From positions 276,271 to 340,270 of the forward strand of contig NZ_JANBBF010000014.1 in the NCBI RefSeq assembly GCF_024648885.1: a DNA stretch of 64,000 nt. The letters are read 5' to 3'. Under the pieces are notes generated by a model, which was not told the origin of the DNA, ran no database searches, and saw nothing but the letters and a program-made list of their open reading frames with translations. How positions within the stretch are numbered: position 1 is the stretch's first letter; each line of letters begins with the position of its first letter. The stretch is from Prauserella salsuginis (lineage in GTDB: Bacteria > Actinomycetota > Actinomycetes > Mycobacteriales > Pseudonocardiaceae). Shown piece by piece: positions 1 through 7,385 of the stretch. The position numbers and the translations under genes are program-made.

Positions 1-587
1 AGAGCGCCTTCGACCTTGCGGCCCTTCGTCTTGCCCTGCCACACCGCCTTCACACCGTTGAAGTGCAGGTTCAACCCCTCGACCGTGAGCAGCGGGAAGA
101 ACAGCACCGCCTGGTGCTTGGCCATCCAGCGCAGGAAACCCTGCTTGAGCCGGGCCTGTTTGCTGGTGAAGGCCAACGCCGGGATGTCGAGGTCCGGATC
201 GTGTTCCTCGTGGTTGGGGTTCGCGTGGTGACGGTTGTGCCCGCTGACCCACCAGCGGTAACTCATCCCGACGAGCCCTCCGTGCGCGGTGCCGATGACG
301 TCGTTCGGCTTGCGGGTCCGGAAGATCTGCTTGTGCCCCGCGTCGTGGCCGATGAACGCCAGCTGGGCGAACACCACGGCCAGCACGGCGGCGATGCCGA
401 GCTGCCACCAGCTGTCGCCGAGGAACGCGAACGCCACCCAGGCGCCGGCTAGGACCAGCAGGTTGGCGGCAATTCGAAGCGCGTAATAGCCGTACCGGCG
501 GCGCAGCAGGCCCGCCTCGCGCACCTCATGGAGCAAGGCCGCGTACTCACCGCCGGCCTTCGCGGGAGCTTCGGCGTAGTTGGTCAT
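1..587 (-). CDS. Fatty acid desaturase (3' end cut by window)
   Basis: Membrane di-iron desaturase that introduces a double bond into acyl chains. The N-terminal 195 residues are visible. There is a hydrophobic segment at about residues 40-80, the first histidine box HDAGH at 81-85 and the second, HNRHH, at 117-121. The third box lies beyond base 1. The box spacing fits the acyl-lipid/acyl-CoA desaturase superfamily (DesA3/linoleoyl-CoA desaturase type) rather than the soluble acyl-ACP type. The ATG at 587 overlaps the stop of a small upstream ORF as ATGA and has no good Shine-Dalgarno of its own, so translation is probably coupled to that ORF. Substrate and regiospecificity cannot be read from the sequence. 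Confidence 0.88.
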   Translation of the reverse strand, partial: MTNYAEAPAKAGGEYAALLHEVREAGLLRRRYGYYALRIAANLLVLAGAWVAFAFLGDSWWQLGIAAVLAVVFAQLAFIGHDAGHKQIFRTRKPNDVIGTAHGGLVGMSYRWWVSGHNRHHANPNHEEHDPDLDIPALAFTSKQARLKQGFLRWMAKHQAVLFFPLLTVEGLNLHFNGVKAVWQGKTKGRKVEGA

Positions 588-763
588 CGGGGAATTTCCC
601 CTCCGAACGCAGCGGGGGCAGAAGAAAACGAAATGCGGCGCGCGCGTTCGGCCGCCGCAGGGGTCACCGGCGATGCCGTGGACACGGGTGCCGACACGTG
701 GCTGAAGACCACGGGGGCGACGGTGGTACCGAAAACACGTGATTGAACGTGAGCGGTGGACAT
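584..763 (-). CDS. 59-aa leader ORF coupled to the desaturase
   Basis: A small unrecognised ORF (MSTAHVQSRV... ...FGGEIPR) lying immediately upstream of the desaturase. It has a perfect AAGGAG Shine-Dalgarno 7 nt before its ATG, and its TGA overlaps the desaturase ATG by 4 nt. The strong ribosome site here and the lack of one for the desaturase suggest that ribosomes load here and re-initiate. The protein is rich in Ala, Ser, Pro and Val, has a basic stretch (ERARR) near the C-terminus and no cysteines or obvious domain. It could be only a translational leader or a small protein in its own right. Confidence 0.6.
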   Translation of the reverse strand: MSTAHVQSRVFGTTVAPVVFSHVSAPVSTASPVTPAAAERARRISFSSAPAAFGGEIPR

Positions 764-1118
764 GGGGGAACTCCTTGGCGGCGACGGGGTCTCGGCCGCC
801 GGTTCTGTGCTTGTACGCGAACGCGTACGGAATGAGCGAACTCGACTCTTCACTGCGCAGCTCTTCGCTGCGTAGCGAGGTCCGTTCGAATAAGTAGGTT
901 CAGGGCAGGTCACGAAGCTCGGCGTCGTTCACACGGTCGACGTTGATCACAGTTGCTGACTGTGTACGGATGGCCCGCCACCTCCAAGCTTACACGTCCT
1001 GCCCGCACAGGTACACCGGCGACGGTTTCGGCCCGGGTATCCCACCCGCTCTCGATTACGGAGAACGCCGGGTCCCTGCCGGGGTGCACCCGGCCGAGAC
1101 CCGGCGTCGGACATCGCG
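764..1118. other. Intergenic region, no gene seen
   Basis: About 355 bp between the desaturase leader ORF and the metallophosphoesterase stop. It holds a 16-bp palindrome at 813-828 and presumably the promoter of the leader/desaturase transcript. No credible coding sequence or strong terminator was seen. Confidence 0.6.
813..828. promoter_or_regulatory. Perfect palindrome, TetR-type operator candidate
   Basis: GTACGCG-AA-CGCGTAC, a perfect 7-2-7 inverted repeat about 50 bp upstream of the leader ATG at 763. Size and symmetry resemble operators of TetR-family lipid regulators. No regulator gene is adjacent within the window, so the binding protein is unknown. Confidence 0.5.
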
Positions 1119-2993
1119 TTACTCGACGACCTCGAAGGTCAGCGAATCGGTGTACTCACGGCCGTACGAGTCGGTGGCCGTCACCTCGGCACTGTGCTCA
1201 CCGGGTTCGAGGTCGGTGGGCAGCTCGTAGCGCCACAGGTGCATCGACGAATCAGCGATGCTGCCGCCGTGCACGAGCTGCTGGGCGACGGCGTACGGGT
1301 CCGACCACTCCGGCCCGTTCCGTTTCGCCTCACCCTTCATCTCCTGCGTACGGGTGGCCTTCTTGGCCGGGCCGCCGTCGAGAGCGACCTTCACCGACGA
1401 GCCGCTGGCCCCCATCCAGAAGTCGGTGGTGAGCCAGGTGGTGCCAGCCAGGTCGGCGGAGTCGACGACGAGCGGCTCCTCCAGCTCCGGTGCGTCACCC
1501 TGCGGGTTCTCGTTCCACTCGGCACGGTCCTCGGACCAGTCGCGGAACGTCGGGCTGTTGATGCCGAGCTGTGTCTGCACCGTGTCGTCCTCGCCGGTGA
1601 CGGTGTAGCGCTCCTGGAACTTAGTGCCGTCGACGTCGAGCGTGAGCAGTCCGGGGCGGCCGCCGTCCTTGCCGATCGCCGTCGGGTAGCCGTCCTCGGT
1701 GACCTCGCCGGAGTACCAGTCACCGGAGATGGCGCCCGCGGTGATGTGCGGGAACGGCAGCTTGTCGAGGCCGAGGGTGTCCTGCCACCCCTTCGCCGAG
1801 TCGCCCTTCTTCATGTTCTCGGTCGTGTGGCTGTGGCCGGAGACCGCGACGGCCTTGCGGCCCTTCAGCAGGTCGTACACCTCGCGTGCCTGGTCGGTCT
1901 GGTGCACCGGGCTCGCCTGGTCGTTGTAGTTGATCAGGCCGATGTGGCTGGCGACGACGACCAGCTTGTCCTTGGCGACGTGTTCGAGGTCGCGCTCGAG
2001 CCACGCGAGCTGCTCGTCGTCGATGGAACCGTTGTAGCTGGGGTCGCCCTCCGGGTCGTCGCAGTGGGAGCCGATGCCGTCGAGGTTGTCCTCGTTCGAT
2101 GTGCACGGGTACTCGACAGTGTTCAGCGCGACGAAGTGGACGTCGCCGACGTCGTAGGAGTAGTAGGTCGGCGCCAGTTGCGCACGGAAGGTGTCGAACG
2201 AGTGGGCCGTCGTCGCGGCGTCGAAGTCGAGGTCGTGGTTACCGGGCAGGAACCGCGCCGGGCCGTTGGTCTGCTTGGTGAGCTCCTTGACCTCCGGGTA
2301 CAGCGACAGGTCGTCACCGACGACGTCACCGACGAACAGCGAACCGCAGCTCGCGTAGTCGTCACGCTGCGCCATGTCGTTGATCGCGCCCTTGCGCGCG
2401 TACTCGACCTGCTCGCGGTTGTAGGTCTGCAGGTCACCGGCGACGATGCAGCTCTGCTCGGGCGCCGCGGTGCCGGCACTCTCGGCCACCGGGAAGTTGA
2501 CGGCCGACGGCAGCGGGCCGGTGGGCTCGATGCCGCCGTACTTCAGGTCGGGCGAGCCTTCCGGCAGGTGGTTGTAGTGGAACTGCGGGACGTTGTACTC
2601 ATCAACCGGAACCTGGTATCCGTCCGGCTGGGTGATGAAGACCGTCATGTTGTCGAACGCGGGCAGCCGGTAGCGGCCCTCGCTGTCGGTCTTGACGACG
2701 TCGCGCCCGTTGGACACGACGACGCCGGCCAGGCCGCGCTCGCCGTCGCCTGCGCTGGAATCCTCGTTCTCGTCGACGAACACCGTGCCCGTCAGCACGT
2801 CCCGTTCGGCGGATCCTTCCGATGCGGGCACCACCTCGACCGCGCCGCGGTAGACACCGTCGTCGGCCTGTTCCTGCTGCGCGCCTGCGGCAGGCGCGAC
2901 GACGGCGGCCGACGTCGCGGCAATCGCCACGGCCGAACACGCCGCGACGGCCGCGCGTACGGCTCTGCGTTCTCCTTCAGCGGACCTGAACAT
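1119..2993 (-). CDS. Secreted calcineurin-like metallophosphoesterase
   Basis: 624-aa exported phosphoesterase. An N-terminal signal sequence ends near an Ala-rich AGAQQ stretch at about residue 40. It is followed by a carboxypeptidase-regulatory-like beta domain (about 65-130), the metallophosphoesterase core and a C-terminal beta domain typical of the calcineurin-like C-terminal family. Metal-site motifs are visible: a DLQ variant of DxH, GDVVGDD, PGNHD, SHIG and GHSH. The Q-for-H change in the first motif is common in this family. The ATG at 2993 is preferred because GGAG precedes it; an in-frame start further upstream would put about 67 unlikely residues before the signal peptide. Substrate unknown. 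It is divergent from the Zur-linked Mrf gene and may stand alone. Confidence 0.85.
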   Translation of the reverse strand: MFRSAEGERRAVRAAVAACSAVAIAATSAAVVAPAAGAQQEQADDGVYRGAVEVVPASEGSAERDVLTGTVFVDENEDSSAGDGERGLAGVVVSNGRDVVKTDSEGRYRLPAFDNMTVFITQPDGYQVPVDEYNVPQFHYNHLPEGSPDLKYGGIEPTGPLPSAVNFPVAESAGTAAPEQSCIVAGDLQTYNREQVEYARKGAINDMAQRDDYASCGSLFVGDVVGDDLSLYPEVKELTKQTNGPARFLPGNHDLDFDAATTAHSFDTFRAQLAPTYYSYDVGDVHFVALNTVEYPCTSNEDNLDGIGSHCDDPEGDPSYNGSIDDEQLAWLERDLEHVAKDKLVVVASHIGLINYNDQASPVHQTDQAREVYDLLKGRKAVAVSGHSHTTENMKKGDSAKGWQDTLGLDKLPFPHITAGAISGDWYSGEVTEDGYPTAIGKDGGRPGLLTLDVDGTKFQERYTVTGEDDTVQTQLGINSPTFRDWSEDRAEWNENPQGDAPELEEPLVVDSADLAGTTWLTTDFWMGASGSSVKVALDGGPAKKATRTQEMKGEAKRNGPEWSDPYAVAQQLVHGGSIADSSMHLWRYELPTDLEPGEHSAEVTATDSYGREYTDSLTFEVVE

Positions 2994-3179
2994 ACGTTTG
3001 CGCTCCGATGAGTCGGGGACCGTTGACCGGCCCGGTGACCGGCGAGGAGCAACCATTCCGGACGATCCTGAACAGGTTCCGCATAACCGGCGAACACGAG
3101 CGAAAGGGATGGCGATCTGCCGAAGCCGCCCGGCAACCGGCGGCCGACCTGCGTGCGAGCTCCAATTGCCCACCTTATT

Positions 3180-3193
3180 GGAAACGATTTTCA
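3180..3193 (+). promoter_or_regulatory. Zur-like box
   Basis: The reverse complement reads TGAAAATCGTTTCC, close to actinobacterial Zur sites (TGAAAATnATTTTCA type) and matching the box at 4993-5007. It ends 22 nt before the GTG start of the Mrf-like gene, where it would block transcription when zinc is plentiful. Confidence 0.7.
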
Positions 3194-3214
3194 CTATCGT
3201 TTACGCTGTCAGTC

Positions 3215-4462
3215 GTGACGGACCACCCTCGAACCCCCGTGATCGTCGTCAGCGGCATCTGTCCCGCCGCCTGCCGCGACGTCGCGCTGCGACTCCAGGA
3301 CCAAGACCCGGCCACCGCGGTCGTCAACCACGACCTCCGCCAGGTCTCGTCCGGCATCGTGCGGCGCACCGTGCGACTCGGTACCCGGGAGACGGCGACG
3401 ACGGTCGAACTCGCCCACGGCTGCGTCACGTGCACCGTGCGCGAAGACCTGCTCCCCCTGCTGCGACGACTGTCGGCCGACACCGCCGTGGAACGGATCG
3501 TGCTGCAGCTCGACGAGGCCATGGACCCCGAGCAGGTGTGCCTGACGATCGAGCACGTCGTGGTCGGCGACCGCCCGGTGAGCGAGGACGTCGAGCTGGC
3601 AGCCGTGATCGCCGCGATCGACGCCGAGAGTTTCGTCCACGACGTCACGGGCGACACGACCATGGCCGAACGCGGCCTGCAGGGTTCCGCCGACGACGAG
3701 CGGACGATCGCCCACGTCGCCCTCGCCCAGGCCGAGTTCGCCGATGTGGTCGTATCCACCGGACGTCCCGAGGACGCATGGTCGGCGGCCAGGACGAACG
3801 CGATCCTCGAACGCACCGCCCCGGCGGCGCCCGTACTCGACCTCACGGTGACCGACCGCGACACGCTACTGGCGGCGATGCCTTCCGACGCGCGTCGCGG
3901 CACGGGCGACGACCCTCACGGAGCACTGCTGCGAGGCCAACCGCCGCTGCACTCCGACTGCGGCGTGGCCGTCACGGTCTTCTCCGAACGCAGGCCGTTC
4001 CACCCGGAACGTCTTCACGACGCGATCGACGTACTGCTCGACGGCGTCCTGCGCGCGCGTGGTCGCGTGTGGATCGCCAGCCAGCCCGATGTCGCACTGT
4101 GGCTGGAATCGGCGGGCGGCGGCCTCGGCGTCGGCCATCTCGGCCCATGGCTCGACTCGCCGGAGGCTCCGGAATGGACGGACGTATCGGCTGAGCGCCG
4201 CACGCTCGCGTCGCTGCGCTGGGACCCACTGTTCGGCGATCGGGACCAGGAGATCGTCGTGATCTCCCACGAGGCCGACCCGCAGCTCGTCGAGGAAACA
4301 CTTCGCGGCGCACTGCTGACCGACGAGGAACTGGCGACGGGCCGCGACGCGTGGGCCCGCTATCCCGACCCGTTCGGCGCCTGGCACGAAGAACCGTGCG
4401 ACGACACCGAAGACGCCGACTCCAATTCGGAGTCAGTCCATAACGGACGCTACGAGTCCTGA
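3215..4462 (+). CDS. mrf: CobW/Mrf-like G3E-family GTPase homologue
   Basis: 415-aa member of the CobW/COG0523 superfamily, closest in layout to mycobacterial Mrf, which recruits the hibernation factor MPY to zinc-free ribosomes. The [16 protein letters not shown] stretch carries the CxxC metal motif of this group, and a CobW C-terminal-type domain follows (about 245-400). The N-terminal P-loop position reads [10 protein letters not shown] and lacks the GKT/S of a true Walker A; from memory this degeneracy is usual in actinobacterial Mrf-like proteins. The GTG at 3215 is chosen because the Zur-like box lies just upstream; an earlier in-frame start would run through it. Gene order with cysteine-free L32 and L36 supports a role in zinc-starvation ribosome remodelling. 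Confidence 0.8.
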   Translation: MTDHPRTPVIVVSGICPAACRDVALRLQDQDPATAVVNHDLRQVSSGIVRRTVRLGTRETATTVELAHGCVTCTVREDLLPLLRRLSADTAVERIVLQLDEAMDPEQVCLTIEHVVVGDRPVSEDVELAAVIAAIDAESFVHDVTGDTTMAERGLQGSADDERTIAHVALAQAEFADVVVSTGRPEDAWSAARTNAILERTAPAAPVLDLTVTDRDTLLAAMPSDARRGTGDDPHGALLRGQPPLHSDCGVAVTVFSERRPFHPERLHDAIDVLLDGVLRARGRVWIASQPDVALWLESAGGGLGVGHLGPWLDSPEAPEWTDVSAERRTLASLRWDPLFGDRDQEIVVISHEADPQLVEETLRGALLTDEELATGRDAWARYPDPFGAWHEEPCDDTEDADSNSESVHNGRYES

Positions 4463-4484
4463 ACACATCGAAGGGGAACACACC

Positions 4485-4649
4485 ATGGCGGTACCCAAAC
4501 GCAAGAAGTCGCGCGCCAACACCCGGACACGCCGGTCACAGTGGAAGGCGAAGGCCCCGGACCTGGTGCCGATCGTGGTGCGCGGCGAGCGCAAGCTAGT
4601 GCCACGCAGGCTCGTCGCCTACTACCACCGCTACGGCGACGACACGTAG
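4485..4649 (+). CDS. rpmF: Zinc-independent ribosomal protein L32 (C- paralogue)
   Basis: 54 aa starting [20 protein letters not shown], the conserved bL32 N-terminus. The zinc-ribbon half, where ordinary L32 has paired CxxC motifs, contains no cysteine at all. It is therefore the C- form that replaces the zinc-binding copy when zinc is scarce. It lies 22 nt after the Mrf-like gene with a GAAGGGG ribosome site, so the two are probably co-transcribed from the Zur-controlled promoter. It ends at a strong bidirectional hairpin. Confidence 0.93.
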   Translation: MAVPKRKKSRANTRTRRSQWKAKAPDLVPIVVRGERKLVPRRLVAYYHRYGDDT

Positions 4650-4662
4650 ATCGGCGTAATCG

Positions 4663-4706
4663 AAACGAGGGTGTGTCCGCCGCGATGGGCGGACACACCC
4701 TCGTTT
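4663..4706. terminator. Bidirectional intrinsic terminator
   Basis: A perfect 19-bp stem (4663-4681 with 4688-4706) and 6-nt loop, flanked by A-rich and T-rich ends, between the convergent L32 and L36 genes. Confidence 0.85.
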
Positions 4707-4773
4707 TCGTGTTTCCGGAGACAACGTGTTTCCGAAGAGCAAGCAAGCAGCCTCCGGCGGACAAGCACAGTCG

Positions 4774-4818
4774 GCCGGGTGTCGGGGACCGGAACTCGGC
4801 CGCTCTCCGACACCCGGC
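4774..4818 (-). terminator. Hairpin downstream of L36
   Basis: A 12-bp perfect stem (4774-4785 with 4807-4818) and 21-nt loop, 15 nt past the L36 stop on the minus strand. There is no T-run; it probably acts with the stronger hairpin at 4663-4706. Confidence 0.6.
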
Positions 4819-4833
4819 GAGGGCCCGCACGCG

Positions 4834-4956
4834 TCAGCCCTGGCGTGCCTTGTACCGCGGGTTCTTCTTGTTGATCACGAACACCCTGCCGTGCCTGCGT
4901 ACGACCTGCGCGCCGGGCTTCTGCTTCAACGAGCGCAGCGACTTGCGAGCCTTCAT
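4834..4956 (-). CDS. rpmJ: Zinc-independent ribosomal protein L36 (C- paralogue)
   Basis: 40 aa: [20 protein letters not shown] at the start, RYKARQG at the end, the bL36 pattern. The Cys/His zinc ligands of standard L36 are replaced (KQKPGAQ and INKKNPRY), so this is the C- form. AAAGGAG precedes the ATG by 7 nt. The perfect Zur-like palindrome at 4993-5007 is 36 nt upstream. It is convergent with the L32 gene and separated from it by terminators. Its partner changes in zinc use match those of L32, giving a compact zinc-sparing cassette. Confidence 0.92.
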   Translation of the reverse strand: MKARKSLRSLKQKPGAQVVRRHGRVFVINKKNPRYKARQG

Positions 4957-4992
4957 CACCACTCCTTTCCGGTAGGACCACCCTACAGTAAT

Positions 4993-5007
4993 CGAAAATG
5001 GTTTTCG
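4993..5007 (-). promoter_or_regulatory. Zur-like box, perfect palindrome
   Basis: CGAAAA-TGG-TTTTCG, a 6-3-6 inverted repeat in the L36 promoter region. It aligns with the box in front of the Mrf-like gene. Confidence 0.75.
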
Positions 5008-5341
5008 TTTGCATTAGCGGGTTGGCCGGCCCCATGTCAGACCAGGAGCGATCACTGCGCCCCGACGACGGTTTCCGTTCTCGCTCATCAGTTCTCCCTG
5101 ACGACGCGGATGTCGGCGAGAGTGTCCGTGCACCACGTGGCACCGCGGTGGTCGTCGGGTGGAGTCATCGGTGGCGGCATCATCAGGTGGTGCGACCGTC
5201 GCAAGTGGTCGGATGTGCGCGCCGGCGTCGTGGCCGCCGCTCACCGGGTAGTCCGCGACCGGCGGCACCACGAACGTGGACCACCGGCCTACGTCCGGGA
5301 GAGCCGCCCGAACGTCACGATCCACGAGGAGGGCCGAGAGG
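5008..5341. other. Intergenic region, no gene seen
   Basis: About 330 bp between the L36 promoter and the DUF488 gene. Open frames here look like non-coding shadows (Arg/Pro-rich) and I see no RNA gene or repeat. Confidence 0.5.
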
Positions 5342-5707
5342 GTGACGACGAGAACGGTTCGGGTGCGTCGCGTGTACGACACCCCACGCGACGACGACGG
5401 TGCTCGCGTGCTGGTCGACCGCGTGTGGCCACGCGGCATGAAGAAGGAGTCCGCACGACTGGACGAGTGGGTCCAGGCCGTCGCGCCCTCCACCACCCTC
5501 CGGAAGTGGTACGCGCACGACGCCGGGAAGTTCGCCGAGTTCCGCCGCCACTACCTGCGAGAACTGGACTCACCGGAGGCCGGGGCGGCACTGGCTGGAT
5601 TACGAGAGAGCGCGGAATCCACGGGCCTCACCCTGCTGACAGCGACCAGGGACGTCGCGCACAGCCACGCACAGGTACTGGCCGACCTACTGATGACGGA
5701 GGAGTGA
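5342..5707 (+). CDS. DUF488 / YeaO-family protein
   Basis: 121-aa small cytoplasmic protein of the DUF488 (YeaO) family. The family signature is visible as RVYDTP, VLVDRVWPRGM and EFRRHYLREL, ending with a conserved TLLTATRD segment. Biochemical role is not established for the family. GTG at 5342 is taken as the start because GGAGG lies about 9 nt upstream and the family consensus begins just after it. It is a single gene with no evident operon partner. Confidence 0.82.
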   Translation: MTTRTVRVRRVYDTPRDDDGARVLVDRVWPRGMKKESARLDEWVQAVAPSTTLRKWYAHDAGKFAEFRRHYLRELDSPEAGAALAGLRESAESTGLTLLTATRDVAHSHAQVLADLLMTEE

Positions 5708-5731
5708 ACGCCCGCGCTCGACGCCGTCCCG

Positions 5732-5804
5732 CCGAAACCCGGTCACGCTAGGACGAGGTTCCACCGAGACCCGGTCACACCGGGACGATCTGCCCCGAGA
5801 CCTC
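5732..5804. repeat. Imperfect 32-bp tandem repeat
   Basis: Two 32-bp units beginning CCGARACCCGGTCAC and a partial third (CCGAGACCTCG), between the DUF488 and lipoprotein genes. No function evident. Confidence 0.4.
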
Positions 5805-5872
5805 GTTCCTCAGGGACCCACCGGCGCGTGGTCGTCAGCCGCGGCGGCCTCGACCACGCGGTGGCCGGCGTG

Positions 5873-6550
5873 TCATCCGCCGGCCGCGATGACACCGGCC
5901 AGGTCGTCGGCGACGTTCTGGGTCGAATAGCGCTCGCGCTCGTCGTCGTCGAGGCTGCTCACCTCGAGCTCGACGAGCGCCGACGACTCCGGATCGGCGA
6001 ACACGGCCGTGTAGTCACTGCCCGCCTTCGGGTTGGTGATGTACTCGGTGACGAGCACGTGCACCTCCGCGCCCCGGGCGGTCAGCGTTTCCGTGGTGTT
6101 GTCCTGCACGGAACTGTCACCGGTGGCGAGGAAACCCGCCACGTACTCGTCGACCGCCGCGGCGTCGTCGAGCCGGATCAGCGACAGCGACGTGGCGATG
6201 TGGTCATCGGTCTCGGTCTCGCACTGATAGCGGTAGCCGGCGTCACCCTCGGGGCCCCAGCCCGCACCGTCGGGCGTGAGGGGCTGTCCTTCGAGGGTCG
6301 CCCCGTCGGGAAGCACGAGGCAATCACTGTCGTGATCGACGGTGAGCACTCCGTTCGCCTGCCCTTTGGAGCCTTCCCAGCCGTCGGCCGTCGCCGTCAG
6401 CCACTGCTGCGGAATGCCGTCGACCGTGCCGTCCGCCCCGTCCTGATTCCCGCCCTCGTTCGAACCTCCGCAGGCCGCGAGCGCGGGAATCAGCAGGCCG
6501 ACGGCCAGCGCACCCCGCAATGAAACGAACCTCTGCATGCCCTTGATCAT
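5873..6550 (-). CDS. Secreted lipoprotein of unknown function
   Basis: 225 aa with a lipoprotein signal: a hydrophobic stretch followed by the lipobox LAAC, cysteine at residue 26, then a Gly/Asn/Asp-rich linker. The mature part is acidic and matches no domain I recognise; there are two cysteines in the mature region (SDCLV and YRYQC) that could form a disulphide. It probably sits on the outer face of the membrane. The start may be ATG 6550 or the in-frame ATG at 6538; neither has a strong ribosome site. It is a monocistronic gene. Confidence 0.75.
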   Translation of the reverse strand: MIKGMQRFVSLRGALAVGLLIPALAACGGSNEGGNQDGADGTVDGIPQQWLTATADGWEGSKGQANGVLTVDHDSDCLVLPDGATLEGQPLTPDGAGWGPEGDAGYRYQCETETDDHIATSLSLIRLDDAAAVDEYVAGFLATGDSSVQDNTTETLTARGAEVHVLVTEYITNPKAGSDYTAVFADPESSALVELEVSSLDDDERERYSTQNVADDLAGVIAAGG

Positions 6551-6631
6551 ATCGGCGCATCCCTGACGTTTCGGCCGAAACGGCGAAATCAGGAAACGGG
6601 CGGGCTGAGCGAGAACCGCGTGGCAGTCGGA

Positions 6632-7303
6632 TCAATCAGCCGAGTCCGGGCCGGGGCTGGCCCAGCGCCCCCGGACTTGGCTGATGTGGGCTCGCATCTG
6701 CGATTCGGCCGCGGTCTGGTCACGTGCCTGAAGAGCATCGACGATCGTGTGGTGCTCCTGCGCGACGTCGACCAGCTCCCCGCGCTCGCGCAGCGCCGCC
6801 AATCCGAACAGGCGCGTGTGGGCACGCAGGTCCGACACGAGGTTGGTCATGCGCGGATTGTCGGCGTACGAGAGCAACCGCAGGTGGAACACGCGGTCCG
6901 CCTCGGTGTACTCGACCAGATCACCGGCTTCGGCCGCGGTGACGATGTTCTGGGCGAGCTCCCTGAGCTCGGCGAAGTCGTCGTCCGGGATGATCGGCGT
7001 GACCTTGCTGACCGCAGGGGGCTCGATGAGCAACCGGATCTCGGTGATCTGATCCAGGTCGGTTTCGCTGATTTCCGTCACCCGGAAGCCCTTGTTGGGC
7101 ACGATCTCGACGAGTTCCTCGCGCACCAGGTCGAGCATGGCCTCACGGACCGGGGTGGCGGAGACCCCGAACCGACTACCGAGCGATGGCGCCGAGTACA
7201 CGACGCCGGGCTCCATCTCACCGGAGATGATCGCCGCCCGCAGCGCCCGACCGACGCGGTCACGCATGCTGACCTTCTCCATCTGGACCAGCTTCGGAGC
7301 CAC
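6632..7303 (-). CDS. GntR-family (FCD) regulator of hydroxyproline genes
   Basis: 223 aa. Winged helix at about residues 10-75 (SLGSRFGVSATPVREAMLDL is the recognition region), then an all-helical FCD effector domain with the usual Asp/His metal-ligand pattern (ADRVFHLRL, RAHTRL, QEHHTIVDAL). The GTG at 7303 is chosen because GGAGGT stands 4 nt upstream. It is the last gene of the hydroxyproline operon but has its own operator-like site at 7335-7350. The same motif occurs at the dapA-type gene and the AGCS symporter, so this protein is the likely local regulator, probably an autoregulated repressor. Confidence 0.85.
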   Translation of the reverse strand: MAPKLVQMEKVSMRDRVGRALRAAIISGEMEPGVVYSAPSLGSRFGVSATPVREAMLDLVREELVEIVPNKGFRVTEISETDLDQITEIRLLIEPPAVSKVTPIIPDDDFAELRELAQNIVTAAEAGDLVEYTEADRVFHLRLLSYADNPRMTNLVSDLRAHTRLFGLAALRERGELVDVAQEHHTIVDALQARDQTAAESQMRAHISQVRGRWASPGPDSAD

Positions 7304-7334
7304 TACTACCTCCACGATCTGTTCACGGCCATAG

Positions 7335-7350
7335 TATGTGACGTCGCACA
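7335..7350 (-). promoter_or_regulatory. GntR operator candidate, copy 1
   Basis: TATGTGACGTCGCACA, 32 nt upstream of the GntR start. It shares GGCCRTAGTATGTGAC with the site at 14051; the core is GTG-N6-CAC. Confidence 0.65.
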
Positions 7351-7385
7351 GCCGGTACCGCGAGTTCTCACCCCGCGGGCTCGGT

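Noticed and set aside
1194..3011. 605-codon open frame on the plus strand opposite the metallophosphoesterase
   Set aside because: Val/Arg/Leu-rich antisense shadow typical of high-GC coding DNA; the minus-strand frame has all metallophosphoesterase motifs and a signal peptide.
2998..4194. 398-codon plus-strand frame overlapping the Mrf-like gene
   Set aside because: Arg/Pro-rich out-of-frame shadow; the overlapping frame carries the CobW motifs.
5732..5804. CRISPR array
   Set aside because: Two and a part imperfect tandem units without distinct spacers and no cas genes in the window.
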